From: Leptospira levettii
Lineage (GTDB): Bacteria; Spirochaetota; Leptospiria; Leptospirales; Leptospiraceae
Direction: 5' to 3'
DNA: 64,000 bases
Assembly (NCBI RefSeq): GCF_002812085.1
Contig: NZ_NPDM01000001.1
Coordinates: forward strand, 1,364,001-1,428,000
Shown here: positions 56,600 to 64,000 of the stretch, one piece after another
How the letters are laid out: each line of letters starts with the position of its first letter
Position numbering within the stretch: the stretch's first letter is position 1
The notes under the pieces: generated by a model
What the model saw: the letters and a program-made list of their open reading frames with translations, nothing else
What the model was told of the DNA's origin: nothing
Databases searched by the model: none
Made by a program: the position numbers and the translations under genes

Positions 56600-56674
56600 A
56601 TGGTTGCTAAAAAGAAAGCCGCAAAAAAGAAAGCCGCTAAGAAAAAAGCTGCAAAGAAAAAATCTAAGAAATAA
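56600..56674 (+). CDS. 24-residue lysine/alanine-rich basic peptide
   Basis: The ATG at 56600, with AAGGA seven to twelve bases before it, opens a 24-codon frame made of KKKAA-type repeats (MVAKKKAAKKKAAKKKAAKK then KSKK). The composition is like the tails of histone H1-like bacterial proteins (such as HctA), suggesting nucleic-acid binding. It has its own terminator at 56721 and sits in a 334-base gap without other genes. The gene call rests on ribosome-binding site, composition and terminator; no homologue search was done. Confidence 0.65.
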   Translation: MVAKKKAAKKKAAKKKAAKKKSKK

Positions 56675-56720
56675 CTTAGATTCGATTCTTCCTTCGAAAC
56701 TATCGAAGTAAGATTGTGTG

Positions 56721-56745
56721 AACCCGCAAAACCTGCGGGTTTTTT
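56721..56745 (+). terminator. intrinsic terminator
   Basis: AACCCGCA (56721-56728) and TGCGGGTT (56734-56741) form an 8-bp stem with a five-base loop, followed by T-rich sequence (56740-56745). It ends the unit with the small basic peptide. The convergent gene ends at 56774, and the left side lacks a run of A, so it acts mainly on the plus strand. Confidence 0.8.
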
Positions 56746-56773
56746 CATTTATACGGGTATCAATGGGAAAAAA

Positions 56774-57355
56774 TTACGCAATTGCCCGTGTAAAACCCCT
56801 TCTCGTCATTAAAAATCCTGATTTTTTCTCCGAATTTGATCTTTCAATGCCAATGAATTGAAAATGATCCTTCTTATTGATCGAATCAAAGAGTGCTTTC
56901 ATGAGTGATTCAATGTTAGGATGGATCACATTCTTATAACTTTTTCTCGAATGATCCTTTCCCCAGATTTCTAAATGGTCATTATCAGGCATTTTAAGGA
57001 TGAGAGAAGGCAAATCATATCGTTTGATGAGCACATTGCAGACTTCTTCGAATCCATACTCTGTGATTGAATTAAAATCAAAAAAAACAAGTAAGTAGAG
57101 GATGTTGGTTGGTTCTAATCTACCATTTTCATCTGAAATTTTTTGGATTCCATCCAGAACTACATAACGAAGATTCTTTGATTGGATCCATAATTTTTGG
57201 TCTTCATGGCGTTTTAGATTCACTTCTTCCGAAAACCGTTTCTGGAATACGGTAGAGAGGAAAAATCCAGCGGAATCTTGTCTTTCTTCGAGGATTCTTT
57301 CTAAAGAAAAGGGTTCAAACTCTAAATTGAAATACTTTGTATACGTCTCTGCCAT
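56774..57355 (-). CDS. protein of unknown function
   Basis: The 193-residue hydrophilic protein has no signal peptide, membrane helix or recognised motif. It contains 'LRYVVLDGIQKISDENGRLE' and 'ILYLLVFFDFNSITEYGFEE'. It lies 60 bases downstream of a SUFU-like gene on the same strand and may belong to that unit. No function is proposed. Confidence 0.6.
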   Translation of the reverse strand: MAETYTKYFNLEFEPFSLERILEERQDSAGFFLSTVFQKRFSEEVNLKRHEDQKLWIQSKNLRYVVLDGIQKISDENGRLEPTNILYLLVFFDFNSITEYGFEEVCNVLIKRYDLPSLILKMPDNDHLEIWGKDHSRKSYKNVIHPNIESLMKALFDSINKKDHFQFIGIERSNSEKKSGFLMTRRGFTRAIA

Positions 57356-57415
57356 ATCATATTGAGTAACGGACAGATTTTAGAGTTTGAATCGGATTTT
57401 TTTAAAAATTTAGAA

Positions 57416-58558
57416 CTAGAATTCTAACATTCGCCTTTCGGAATCATGAAAAAAAGTATAACCTTCATTTTTCCAAGTCTCCCAAAACTTTTGTGATCCT
57501 TCTCTCATAAAACAAATTCGTTCTTCCGTTGAGATTGGTGTCAAAAAAAGAAAGTTTGCACGTTTTCCATTCTCAGTCATGAGTCCGTTCAGTTTTGGCA
57601 ACACTTCATTAGAACCTTGGTCGAGTTCATCTGTGATATTTCTAAAAACAAACCAATTGAAATCCAAATACAATTGATCAGGATCTTTGCGTGGGTTTTG
57701 GATTGTATGTGAGTGACCAAACCAAATTCCTGTATTCCAAGGGAATTTCACCATCTCACCTAAAACATGTTGGATCCATGTTTCTGATTTATCTGGAGAG
57801 TCTTTTAAGAGTTGGATGGCAAATACAAGTTCTATTCGTGAAAAGTTTTCATAATCTTTGTGATAGAGTTCGATACTAGGTTGGTTTTGTACACTCATGC
57901 CAATGGTTGAAAAAATTTTTATCCCTGGAAACTCCTTTGGTAAAAAGGAAGCAATTCCAAGTGATGGATATTTTCCACCATCTGCAGACCAATAGGTCTC
58001 GTGTTTTCCAAGTTTGGATTCTAAAAACTCCAACCTTAGTTTTTGTGCTTTTTTCCAATGGTCTTTCTCAGCAACAGATTCCCAAAATTTTCGATTTCCT
58101 TTTACACGTTCTGCAATCACACCGTTGTTAGGATCACCGAGTGGAGAAGCAGTAGGTGCTTCTTCTTTGGCAAACTTAGAATATCCATGGATACCTTTAA
58201 TCCCGGACCAAGAGGGAAGATAAGCTTGTAATTCCTCATCAACAAATAACGCGACTGCATCACCTTCTTCTGACCAAATAAAATGGATTTGGTCTTCCGA
58301 TAATGTGGACTGCGCTTTGGGATCAGTGATTTCTGATTGTGTTAAGACAGGTGCAAGTCCTAAATCAAAGTCTTCTTCTTTTCTAACATCTGGTGCATCG
58401 ATTAAGTTACGAACCCAAAGTGTTTTCATCGGCCACTCTGGATTGTTATGTGATTGTAGGTATAAATAAATGGTTCTTCCATCATCTTCTAGGAAAGCAG
58501 TAAAAGAACCGTAAGGATTTGCTTCTTGGTATAAAACTTTTGGTGTGATGGGATTCAT
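57416..58558 (-). CDS. SUFU-like (suppressor of fused) domain protein
   Basis: The 380-residue soluble protein has a C-terminal half that resembles bacterial suppressor-of-fused domains: 'IKIFSTIGMSVQNQPSIELY', 'WIQHVLGEMVKFPWNTGIWF', GHSHTIQNP and FLFLTPISTEERICFM. Bacterial SUFU proteins occur in toxin-immunity and polymorphic systems, but their roles are mostly unknown. The N-terminal ~160 residues are not recognised. The ATG overlaps the stop of the upstream 96-residue gene (TAATG). Confidence 0.6.
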   Translation of the reverse strand: MNPITPKVLYQEANPYGSFTAFLEDDGRTIYLYLQSHNNPEWPMKTLWVRNLIDAPDVRKEEDFDLGLAPVLTQSEITDPKAQSTLSEDQIHFIWSEEGDAVALFVDEELQAYLPSWSGIKGIHGYSKFAKEEAPTASPLGDPNNGVIAERVKGNRKFWESVAEKDHWKKAQKLRLEFLESKLGKHETYWSADGGKYPSLGIASFLPKEFPGIKIFSTIGMSVQNQPSIELYHKDYENFSRIELVFAIQLLKDSPDKSETWIQHVLGEMVKFPWNTGIWFGHSHTIQNPRKDPDQLYLDFNWFVFRNITDELDQGSNEVLPKLNGLMTENGKRANFLFLTPISTEERICFMREGSQKFWETWKNEGYTFFHDSERRMLEF

Positions 58559-58848
58559 TAAAATTTGTGTGGTACCACTTTTTCTTTAAATTTTGCGAGT
58601 AGTTTGGAAATGGTTTCATCCATTCCCGCTTCAAAGTAAATCTCAGGATAATACCCGGAAGCATTCCTAAGCCCAATGAGTTCGGGTTCGTTCCATTGGC
58701 GGTATCCTTTTAAAGAGTTCCAAACCTCTTCGGAAGGTGTGGTGTTTTCTTTTTTGGCATCGATGAAAGCTTGTATTGTTCGCGTAGGGGTCATACTATC
58801 GTATAGATTCTGATGGATCGAAGGGAATCCAACTAAAATTTTCGACAA
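58558..58848 (-). CDS. small protein of unknown function
   Basis: The frame begins with TTG at 58848 (96 residues) but an ATG at 58794 (78 residues) is an equally good start; neither has a clear Shine-Dalgarno sequence. The protein is hydrophilic with 'GYRQWNEPELIGLRNASGYY'. It is directly upstream of the SUFU-like gene with a one-base overlap, so the two may act together. Confidence 0.55.
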   Translation of the reverse strand: MSKILVGFPSIHQNLYDSMTPTRTIQAFIDAKKENTTPSEEVWNSLKGYRQWNEPELIGLRNASGYYPEIYFEAGMDETISKLLAKFKEKVVPHKF

Positions 58849-58935
58849 AAAGGAATGAAATTTGGTAGAATTCTCGTATGTTCTTCAAAGGCAATCTCAA
58901 ACTCAATTTCCATATTCTGAAAACACCTTAGGTAT

Positions 58936-59541
58936 ATGAATTTATTCCAACAAAATCCAGCGACTAATCTTCTGCCTTTTGACGGAACTTTGTTGTACAT
59001 CCCAGATTTTTTAGATTCAGAAACGAGCCAAAATTATTTTGAAACCTTTCAAAATTCGATCGAGTGGAAACAAGATGAAGCGATCCTGTATGGGAAACAC
59101 ATCCTTACCAAAAGGAGTGTTGCATGGTATGCGGATAATGGATTTTCGTATCGGTATTCGGGTACGACCAAAAAAGCCATCCCTTGGACCAAAGAACTTC
59201 TCAGTTTAAAAGAACAAGTCGAAACAAAAACGGATGAGAAATTCAATTCCTGCCTTTTAAATTTATACCATGATGGATCGGAGGGAATGGCGTGGCATAG
59301 TGATGACGAAACTTCTCTCAAACCAAATTCAACGATAGCATCTGTGAGTTTGGGGATTGAACGTATTTTCCGATTCAAACATAAGAAAAAAAATACTCTT
59401 GTAGAATTGAGATTAGAACCAGGGAGTTTACTACTTATGAAAGATGAAATCCAAATCCATTGGCTTCATTCTTTGCCAAAAACTCTCAAAATCAAACGAC
59501 CAAGAATCAATTTAACCTTTCGACAATTTGGGAATGTTTAA
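58936..59541 (+). CDS. AlkB-family 2-oxoglutarate/Fe(II) dioxygenase, ABH2-like
   Basis: The 201-residue protein has the iron ligands HSD (H121, D123) and H178 (HWLHSLPK), and the 2-oxoglutarate-binding PRINLTFR (R190, R196). These match AlkB homologues that remove alkyl groups from DNA or RNA bases by oxidative demethylation; the motif form is closest to ABH2/ABH3. The target nucleic acid is not known. It overlaps the convergent DUF4269 gene by four bases. Confidence 0.9.
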   Translation: MNLFQQNPATNLLPFDGTLLYIPDFLDSETSQNYFETFQNSIEWKQDEAILYGKHILTKRSVAWYADNGFSYRYSGTTKKAIPWTKELLSLKEQVETKTDEKFNSCLLNLYHDGSEGMAWHSDDETSLKPNSTIASVSLGIERIFRFKHKKKNTLVELRLEPGSLLLMKDEIQIHWLHSLPKTLKIKRPRINLTFRQFGNV

Positions 59542-60131
59542 GAATTTAAATATCGTTGTTTGGATAATAATTCTTTGTACTCATCATCGGATTTTTGATT
59601 CCATTGGAGTAATGTCTTAAAAGGATCTCCGCTTAAACCCAAGGATTCACAAAAAGCATGTTCTGTTTTTTTTCCACTTTCTTTTAAATGAAGAATATTC
59701 TCTCGAAAAGATTGGTTTGCAAAGTTTAAAAATCTATTTTCAACCATCATATGAATCCATGCATATTGTTCCGTTGGTTCAATTGACTGCGCAAATATTT
59801 CGTAATTAAATTTAGGAGTGGAAAATCGACAAATCAATGTTACCCGAAGAGAGATTGTTTTTTCGGAAAAAGAATAATTGGGCAAATTCCGAAACTTTGC
59901 ATAACAAATTTTTTGTAAATGAGAAGGAACATTGAATTTCGCCAAAATATCAACATCGCTGTTCTTTGTATCAATGCCGATGGGAATTGTTCCAGCAAGT
60001 GTTGGTTTAAATCCAATTAAGTTTTTTAGAATTTTCCATTTCTCTAAATCCTCCCACAACTCTTGTTGTCTGGGATTTCCCATCCGCAAGTAGTCTGGTA
60101 ACAAAAACGGATTGGTTTCTAACGATTGCAT
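59538..60131 (-). CDS. DUF4269 protein, nucleotidyltransferase-like
   Basis: The start is set at ATG 60131 (60143 is also possible); the frame runs on to 60254 through a GC-rich repeat. The ~198-residue protein has 'GTIPIGIDTKNSDVDILAKF', a motif like the GS..DxDxD site of nucleotidyltransferases and typical of DUF4269. Enzymatic role unknown. It ends inside the convergent AlkB gene by four bases. Confidence 0.75.
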   Translation of the reverse strand: MQSLETNPFLLPDYLRMGNPRQQELWEDLEKWKILKNLIGFKPTLAGTIPIGIDTKNSDVDILAKFNVPSHLQKICYAKFRNLPNYSFSEKTISLRVTLICRFSTPKFNYEIFAQSIEPTEQYAWIHMMVENRFLNFANQSFRENILHLKESGKKTEHAFCESLGLSGDPFKTLLQWNQKSDDEYKELLSKQRYLNS

Positions 60132-60149
60132 ATTATGTCTCATGTGTCG

Positions 60150-60226
60150 GATGCCGGCCCCCACCCTAATTGGGTGGTGGAGGTGGGCTTGTGGGTGTAA
60201 TTTCCTGCCCGAACTCCTACCATAAA
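60150..60226. repeat. GC-rich intergenic repeat-like element
   Basis: The stretch upstream of the DUF4269 start has a CCACCC-taatt-GGGTGG hairpin (60161-60177 region), G/T-rich tracts, and CCTACCATAA at its right end. Its hairpin and CCTACCATAA match the element at 50380-50470. It is likely a dispersed intergenic repeat of this genome. Confidence 0.5.
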
Positions 60227-60323
60227 ATCTAACGCTTGTCTCTTGGGAATTCAAACTTACCTAAAATTTTCAAGAAAACTTCGCAGTTTCACCAATCCTC
60301 AATTGAGTTTGTTCGCTTAAAGA

Positions 60324-61376
60324 TTACAACAATCCAGCACTTTCCATTTGGTTGACATGGTCAATAATCGTTTCCTTTAACGAACGATAGGTGAGTCCTA
60401 GATCCGTCTTGCTATATTCATTACTTAAGTTCAACGGTTGCCCAATATTATTTTTTGTATAACCCCAAGATAAACCAAAAAAAGGACCAATGATATAAAC
60501 GAGTGCCTTCGGGAGAGTACCAGTAGGAACGGAATATTTGTTTCCAAAATTTTCTTTAATGATTTTTGCAAACCCTAACATTGGTAATACTTCGGATGAC
60601 ACAATATGCCTTCCTTTTGCACTAGGATTAAAACCTGCTAAGATATGCGCCTTTGCAACATCTCTTACATCAACAAATCCCATTTTTGTATCAGGTACAC
60701 CCGTGCGAAAAATTCCTTTTAACATATTTCTCATAAACTCAACACTAGTGCCATCCAAACGTTTGGAAACTGATGGGCCCATCACAAAGGATGGATTGAT
60801 GACAACCAAATCCCAACGAGATTGTTTCTTTTGTATTTCCCAAGCTTCTTTTTCCGCTAATGTCTTGGAGTAGGCATATGGTTGGTGAGTCAAACTACTT
60901 GTTGTATTCCAATGATCTTCTGTAAATGTTTGGTTAGGAACTAATAAAGAATCGATATTGTCTCCATGAATGGCAGCAACACTTGAAGTTAAAACGACTC
61001 GTTTGACAGTAGAAATTCGATTACACGATTCGAGAACATTGCGTGTTCCTTGTAATGCGGGATCAATTAATTGTTTTTTTGCGTCTTTGACACCTGCGAC
61101 AAAAAAAGGTGAAGCAGTATGGATTACCAACTCTGCACCTTCTATGGCTTTATCAAAACTACCATCCAACATTAAATCAGCTTCAATCAATGTTAGATTG
61201 TCTTTGAACTTTTCTTTTAGGTCCAATAGATGTTGGATTTTCGACGTATCTTTTAGACTTCGAATTGTTGTTTTAACTTTTTTTCCATCTTCTAACAAAT
61301 ATTTTACGATCCAGGAAGCAATGTATCCTGAACCTCCTGTGACAACAACGGGCATTTCTGCATTGATCGATTTCAT
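60324..61376 (-). CDS. NAD(P)-dependent SDR reductase, dihydroflavonol-reductase-like
   Basis: The start is set at ATG 61376; the frame continues to 61529 through a GC-rich structured region. The 350-residue extended SDR has VVVTGGSGYIASWIVKYLL (Rossmann), 'LTSSVAAIHGD' and YAYSKTLAEKEAW (YxxxK). It resembles dihydroflavonol-4-reductase-like and NAD-dependent epimerase proteins of bacteria, whose substrates are mostly unknown. A 181-base gap separates it from the DUF4269 start. Confidence 0.85.
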   Translation of the reverse strand: MKSINAEMPVVVTGGSGYIASWIVKYLLEDGKKVKTTIRSLKDTSKIQHLLDLKEKFKDNLTLIEADLMLDGSFDKAIEGAELVIHTASPFFVAGVKDAKKQLIDPALQGTRNVLESCNRISTVKRVVLTSSVAAIHGDNIDSLLVPNQTFTEDHWNTTSSLTHQPYAYSKTLAEKEAWEIQKKQSRWDLVVINPSFVMGPSVSKRLDGTSVEFMRNMLKGIFRTGVPDTKMGFVDVRDVAKAHILAGFNPSAKGRHIVSSEVLPMLGFAKIIKENFGNKYSVPTGTLPKALVYIIGPFFGLSWGYTKNNIGQPLNLSNEYSKTDLGLTYRSLKETIIDHVNQMESAGLL

Positions 61377-61439
61377 ATTACGATTTAGACTAATTTCCTT
61401 TCTTTTCCGAATTGAATTCGAATGAGATAATACAAAACA

Positions 61440-61700
61440 AATATTGGTTTTGTTTGCTTTTGATTCGCGAGTCCCGATGGGCCGGGCTTTTCCGGAGTCC
61501 GCGTTCGCTCCCGTCTCACTTTTCCACAAAGTGGCAAAGTGAGACCAAGTCCTTCAAATCCCTCTCGCAGGTAAACTTTGATTCTTCGTAAGCATACAAA
61601 TCACAGTTAAACGAACAAACTACGCCCCGGATCGCAGCGAAAATCCTTTGCGAAGCAAAGATTGCAGCGTAGAGCCGGAGATGGCGCCCCCAAAAAATTA
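61440..61700. repeat. GC-rich structured intergenic region
   Basis: This 383-base gap between the SDR gene and the gamma-glutamyltransferase gene is GC-rich against its surroundings. It holds a 14-bp stem, GTCTCACTTT-t-CCAC-aaa-GTGG-c-AAAGTGAGAC (61513-61545), a smaller CTTTGC-gaa-GCAAAG hairpin (61646-61660), and a direct repeat of GATCGCAGCG/GATTGCAGCG (61630 and 61660). No convincing gene lies in it. It may be a dispersed repeat or a structured RNA. Confidence 0.55.
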
Positions 61701-61758
61701 TTCGACATGAAATAAATTTCATTTAGAGTGATAAGGAATTTCTTGCTATAGGTTACGT

Positions 61759-63621
61759 ATGAATCGTTTTATCCAACACACTTCTATCCTAATTTGTCTA
61801 TTGATTTTGTTCCAATGTTTGGGGAGTAGGAGACCACTTGTTCCTAATTATGTGGACCCTCAAGGTAGTACCCGAGATGTGAGTGTTGGCAAAAAATATA
61901 TGGTTGCTACAGGAAACCCTATCGCAACAAAAGTTGCCATCAAAGTACTAGAAGAAGGTGGTAATGCAGTGGATGCCGCTGTTGCAGCTTTATTAGTGTT
62001 AAATGTAACAAATGGTGAAGCCGCTAGTTTTCCGTCCGTAGCACCTACTTTGGTATACGATCAAAAATCTGGCCAAGTAAAAAGTTATATAGGTGCAGGA
62101 ACAGCTCCTAAAAATGCAACGATTCAGTGGTTTAAGGAGAAAGGTTATAAGGTGATGCCAAAGAATTCTATTTTGTCACAATTGTTACCTGCATCTCCAG
62201 ATGTCATCGTACGTTTGTTACAGGATCATGGAACTAAATCGTTTTCCGAATTAGTGGAACCGGCAATTCGAACAGCTGAAGAAGGATTTCCAGCAAACAA
62301 AATCCTAGTGAAAAATTTAGATTTACCATTGTATAAAAGATTGGGTTTCACCATTTTAATGCCTTACAATTCCGAAGTGTATTTAGAAAAAAAATGGTGG
62401 TATTCCATTCGTGAAGGGGAACTAACGAAACGAAGTGATTTAGCAAATACTTGGAAATTGATGGCAAATGAAGAAAAATTGGCACTTAAAAAGGGAAATA
62501 ACAGAAAACAAGCGTTAGAAGCAGTTAGGAATTATTTTTACAAAGGGCCAATCGCAGATGTGATTGTCAAACTCCATGAAGAAAAGGGTGGTCTATTTAC
62601 AAAAGATGATTTGACAAATTATTCTGGAGGATGGGAAAAACCGGTTGTAGGTGAGTTTCGAGATTACCAAATTTTAGCAAACCAAACTTGGACACAAGGT
62701 CCCGTTGTTCCAATGGTTTTGCAAATGTTAGATGGGGTAGACTTAAAATCTATGGGTCATAATTCTCCTGAATACATACACACTGTATCACAAGCCATAG
62801 AACTTGCCATTGCCGATCGAGAAACTTATTTTGGAGATCCAAATTTTGTAGATGTTCCATTGGATGGTTTGTTATCGAAGCAGTATGCAAAAATGCGTCG
62901 TTTACTTTTCCAAAAATCAGCATTTGGAAAAACTCCTCCTCATGGAAATCCTTGGTTGTATTCCAAACAAAAACCGAAATCGACAAAAACACCATCTAAC
63001 AATGAAGAGAGTCATTCTGTAGGTGAAATCAAATATGGAAAAGATACTACTTATATCAGTATCGTAGATTCAAATGGAAATGCAGTGTCTTTAACTCCAA
63101 GTGATTTCCCGCAGTCACCTATGGTTCCAGGAACTGGACTTACTCTCGGCATTCGAATGACTCAATTTCGTTTGGATCCAAATCATCCATCATCTCTTGT
63201 TCCTGGTAAACGGCCTCGTATAACACCTAACCCAGGTATGGTCTTAAAAAATGGTAAGTTATGGATGAGTTTCGGAACACCTGGTGGCGATGTACAAAGC
63301 CAAGCAATGATTCAGTTCTTTTTAAACATAGTTGTGTTTGGAATGGACCCTCAAAAGGCAGTCGAAGCTCCAAGGTTTCGTTCCGTAAATTGGCCCGATA
63401 GTTTTTCTCCACATGTTTACAGACCTGGAGGAATTGAATTGGAATCTTCTTTATACCACGCAGTTTCCGATTCATTGAAGGAAAAAGGGTATAAGGTTTA
63501 TGAAAAAAGTAATTTTGACAATGATTTTGGTGCCGTATGTGCAGTGTTAAACGATAATGAGAACAATAGATTATTAGGTGTAGCGGATCCGAGAGAAGAA
63601 TCATGGGCAGAAGGAAAGTAA
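61759..63621 (+). CDS. gamma-glutamyltransferase, lipoprotein
   Basis: This 620-residue Ntn hydrolase precursor has the family order: 'ATKVAIKVLEEGGNAVDAAV' near the N-terminus, 'ELVEPAIRTAEEGFP', and the autocleavage site DTTYISIVDSNGNAVSLTPS with catalytic T430, then GKRPRITPNPGMVL and 'FGTPGGDVQSQAM'. It transfers or hydrolyses gamma-glutamyl groups of glutathione and related compounds. Cys20 (LILFQC) suggests a lipoprotein at the envelope. The next gene, ten bases on, is an MBL-fold lipoprotein. Confidence 0.92.
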   Translation: MNRFIQHTSILICLLILFQCLGSRRPLVPNYVDPQGSTRDVSVGKKYMVATGNPIATKVAIKVLEEGGNAVDAAVAALLVLNVTNGEAASFPSVAPTLVYDQKSGQVKSYIGAGTAPKNATIQWFKEKGYKVMPKNSILSQLLPASPDVIVRLLQDHGTKSFSELVEPAIRTAEEGFPANKILVKNLDLPLYKRLGFTILMPYNSEVYLEKKWWYSIREGELTKRSDLANTWKLMANEEKLALKKGNNRKQALEAVRNYFYKGPIADVIVKLHEEKGGLFTKDDLTNYSGGWEKPVVGEFRDYQILANQTWTQGPVVPMVLQMLDGVDLKSMGHNSPEYIHTVSQAIELAIADRETYFGDPNFVDVPLDGLLSKQYAKMRRLLFQKSAFGKTPPHGNPWLYSKQKPKSTKTPSNNEESHSVGEIKYGKDTTYISIVDSNGNAVSLTPSDFPQSPMVPGTGLTLGIRMTQFRLDPNHPSSLVPGKRPRITPNPGMVLKNGKLWMSFGTPGGDVQSQAMIQFFLNIVVFGMDPQKAVEAPRFRSVNWPDSFSPHVYRPGGIELESSLYHAVSDSLKEKGYKVYEKSNFDNDFGAVCAVLNDNENNRLLGVADPREESWAEGK

Positions 63622-63631
63622 GGGAATCACA

Positions 63632-64000
63632 ATGAGTCAAATGAATTTATTCACAAAGAGATTTCTTTTCACTGGAATCTGTTTAATTTTGTTTGTAAAA
63701 TGTAGTTTTCAGGCTTCTGGAAACTTAATTAATTATGAATCTTTTTTTCCTCATGAAAATTCAAATTCAGTCATTGGAAAAGGAAAAATACGGGCCACTT
63801 TCTTAGGTACTTCATCAATCCTATTGGATGATGGTGAAACTCAAATCCTGACAGATGGTTTTTTTTCGAGACCATCTTTATGGAAAACTGCCTTTTCTAA
63901 AATTGAATCTGATCATGTTCTCATCAAATCGGTTTTAGAAAAGGCAAAGATTTATCGATTAAAAGGAGTTTTTGTTTGTCATTCTCACTATGACCATGTA
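63632..64000 (+). CDS. MBL-fold metallo-hydrolase, putative lipoprotein (3' end outside window)
   Basis: The ATG at 63632, with AGGGAA upstream, opens a frame that runs to the window edge (123 codons). It starts with a signal segment (FLFTGICLILFVKC) whose Cys may be a lipobox, then 'IRATFLGTSSILLDDGETQI' and the zinc motif HSHYDHV (HxHxDH). MBL-fold proteins hydrolyse a wide range of substrates. The rest of the gene is not visible. It is probably cotranscribed with the gamma-glutamyltransferase gene. Confidence 0.85.
   Translation, partial: MSQMNLFTKRFLFTGICLILFVKCSFQASGNLINYESFFPHENSNSVIGKGKIRATFLGTSSILLDDGETQILTDGFFSRPSLWKTAFSKIESDHVLIKSVLEKAKIYRLKGVFVCHSHYDHV

Noticed and set aside
61516..61722. 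68-residue minus-strand frame in the GC-rich region
   Set aside because: It overlaps hairpins and direct repeats, has no Shine-Dalgarno sequence and looks non-coding.
1..64000. CRISPR array, tRNA or rRNA genes, transposase or phage genes
   Set aside because: No spacer-repeat arrays, cloverleaf-like sequences or mobile-element genes were seen by eye; a tRNAscan or ISfinder run was not possible.

Overview
The window looks like chromosomal DNA of a spirochaete of the genus Leptospira. This is inferred from low-GC, AT-rich coding, frequent TTG/GTG starts, relaxed spirochaetal lipoboxes, a flgN-flgK-flgL-fliW-csrA flagellar operon, and protein types I associate with Leptospira (DUF1577/PilZ-like proteins, membrane SpoIIE-type phosphatases). 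I lean towards a saprophytic species related to L. biflexa, but that is from memory and not shown by the sequence. No tRNA, rRNA, CRISPR array, transposase or phage gene was seen. Coding density is very high, with many ATGA-type stop/start overlaps.

Layout. 0-5.3 kb (+): the 3' part of an OmpA-family envelope protein, a split PilZ-like protein, hisS, a PAP2 phosphatase and an LpxL-type acyltransferase, closed by a strong bidirectional terminator. 5.4-15.3 kb (-): a long co-directional run of response regulator, histidine kinase, argJ, a degenerate SpoIIE-like protein, an active membrane SpoIIE phosphatase, an M50-type peptidase, a UDP-glucuronate decarboxylase-like epimerase and pntAA. 15.4-18.2 kb (-): a five-gene cluster with a second split PilZ-like protein, a small membrane protein, an ECF sigma factor lacking a normal start for its conserved N-terminus, and two small membrane proteins. 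18.2-21.2 kb: aat, a lipoprotein, a DUF962 protein, a zinc-ribbon protein and a 59-residue DUF1289 protein. 21.3-25.8 kb (+): the flagellar hook-filament junction and CsrA/FliW operon. 25.8-30.9 kb: a DUF374 acyltransferase, OsmC, a metallophosphoesterase, a YihQ-like GH31 glycosidase and a rhodanese-like protein without catalytic cysteine. 31-35.7 kb (+): a Deg-type serine protease followed by a degenerate relative, then a receiver-HATPase fusion. 35.7-41 kb: an outer-membrane barrel candidate, a flippase, a PAP2 phosphatase and PlsC. 41-49.4 kb (+): fused isobutyryl-CoA mutase icmF, a membrane protein with a voltage-sensor-like segment, and a secreted C1 protease with four FN3 domains. 49.4-55.3 kb (-): a dihaem cytochrome c and gcvT-gcvH-gcvP plus a [2Fe-2S] ferredoxin. 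55.4-64 kb: an MDR oxidoreductase, a 24-residue lysine/alanine peptide, a SUFU-like protein, an AlkB homologue, a DUF4269 protein, an SDR reductase, a gamma-glutamyltransferase lipoprotein, and the start of an MBL-fold lipoprotein.

Themes. Envelope and lipid work recurs: three acyltransferases, two PAP2 phosphatases, a flippase, an OmpA protein and lipoproteins. Signalling is dense: a two-component system, an ECF sigma factor, PilZ-like proteins, a SpoIIE phosphatase and an RsbW-like ATPase fused to a receiver. Together these suggest partner-switching control. A striking feature is the pairing of active enzymes with degenerate relatives in the same operon (SpoIIE phosphatase, Deg protease). 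The most interesting candidates are that pairing, the split PilZ proteins with a GAF-like insert, the voltage-sensor-like membrane protein, the GH31 active-site substitution, and several inverted repeats or GC-rich structured repeats in short intergenic gaps.
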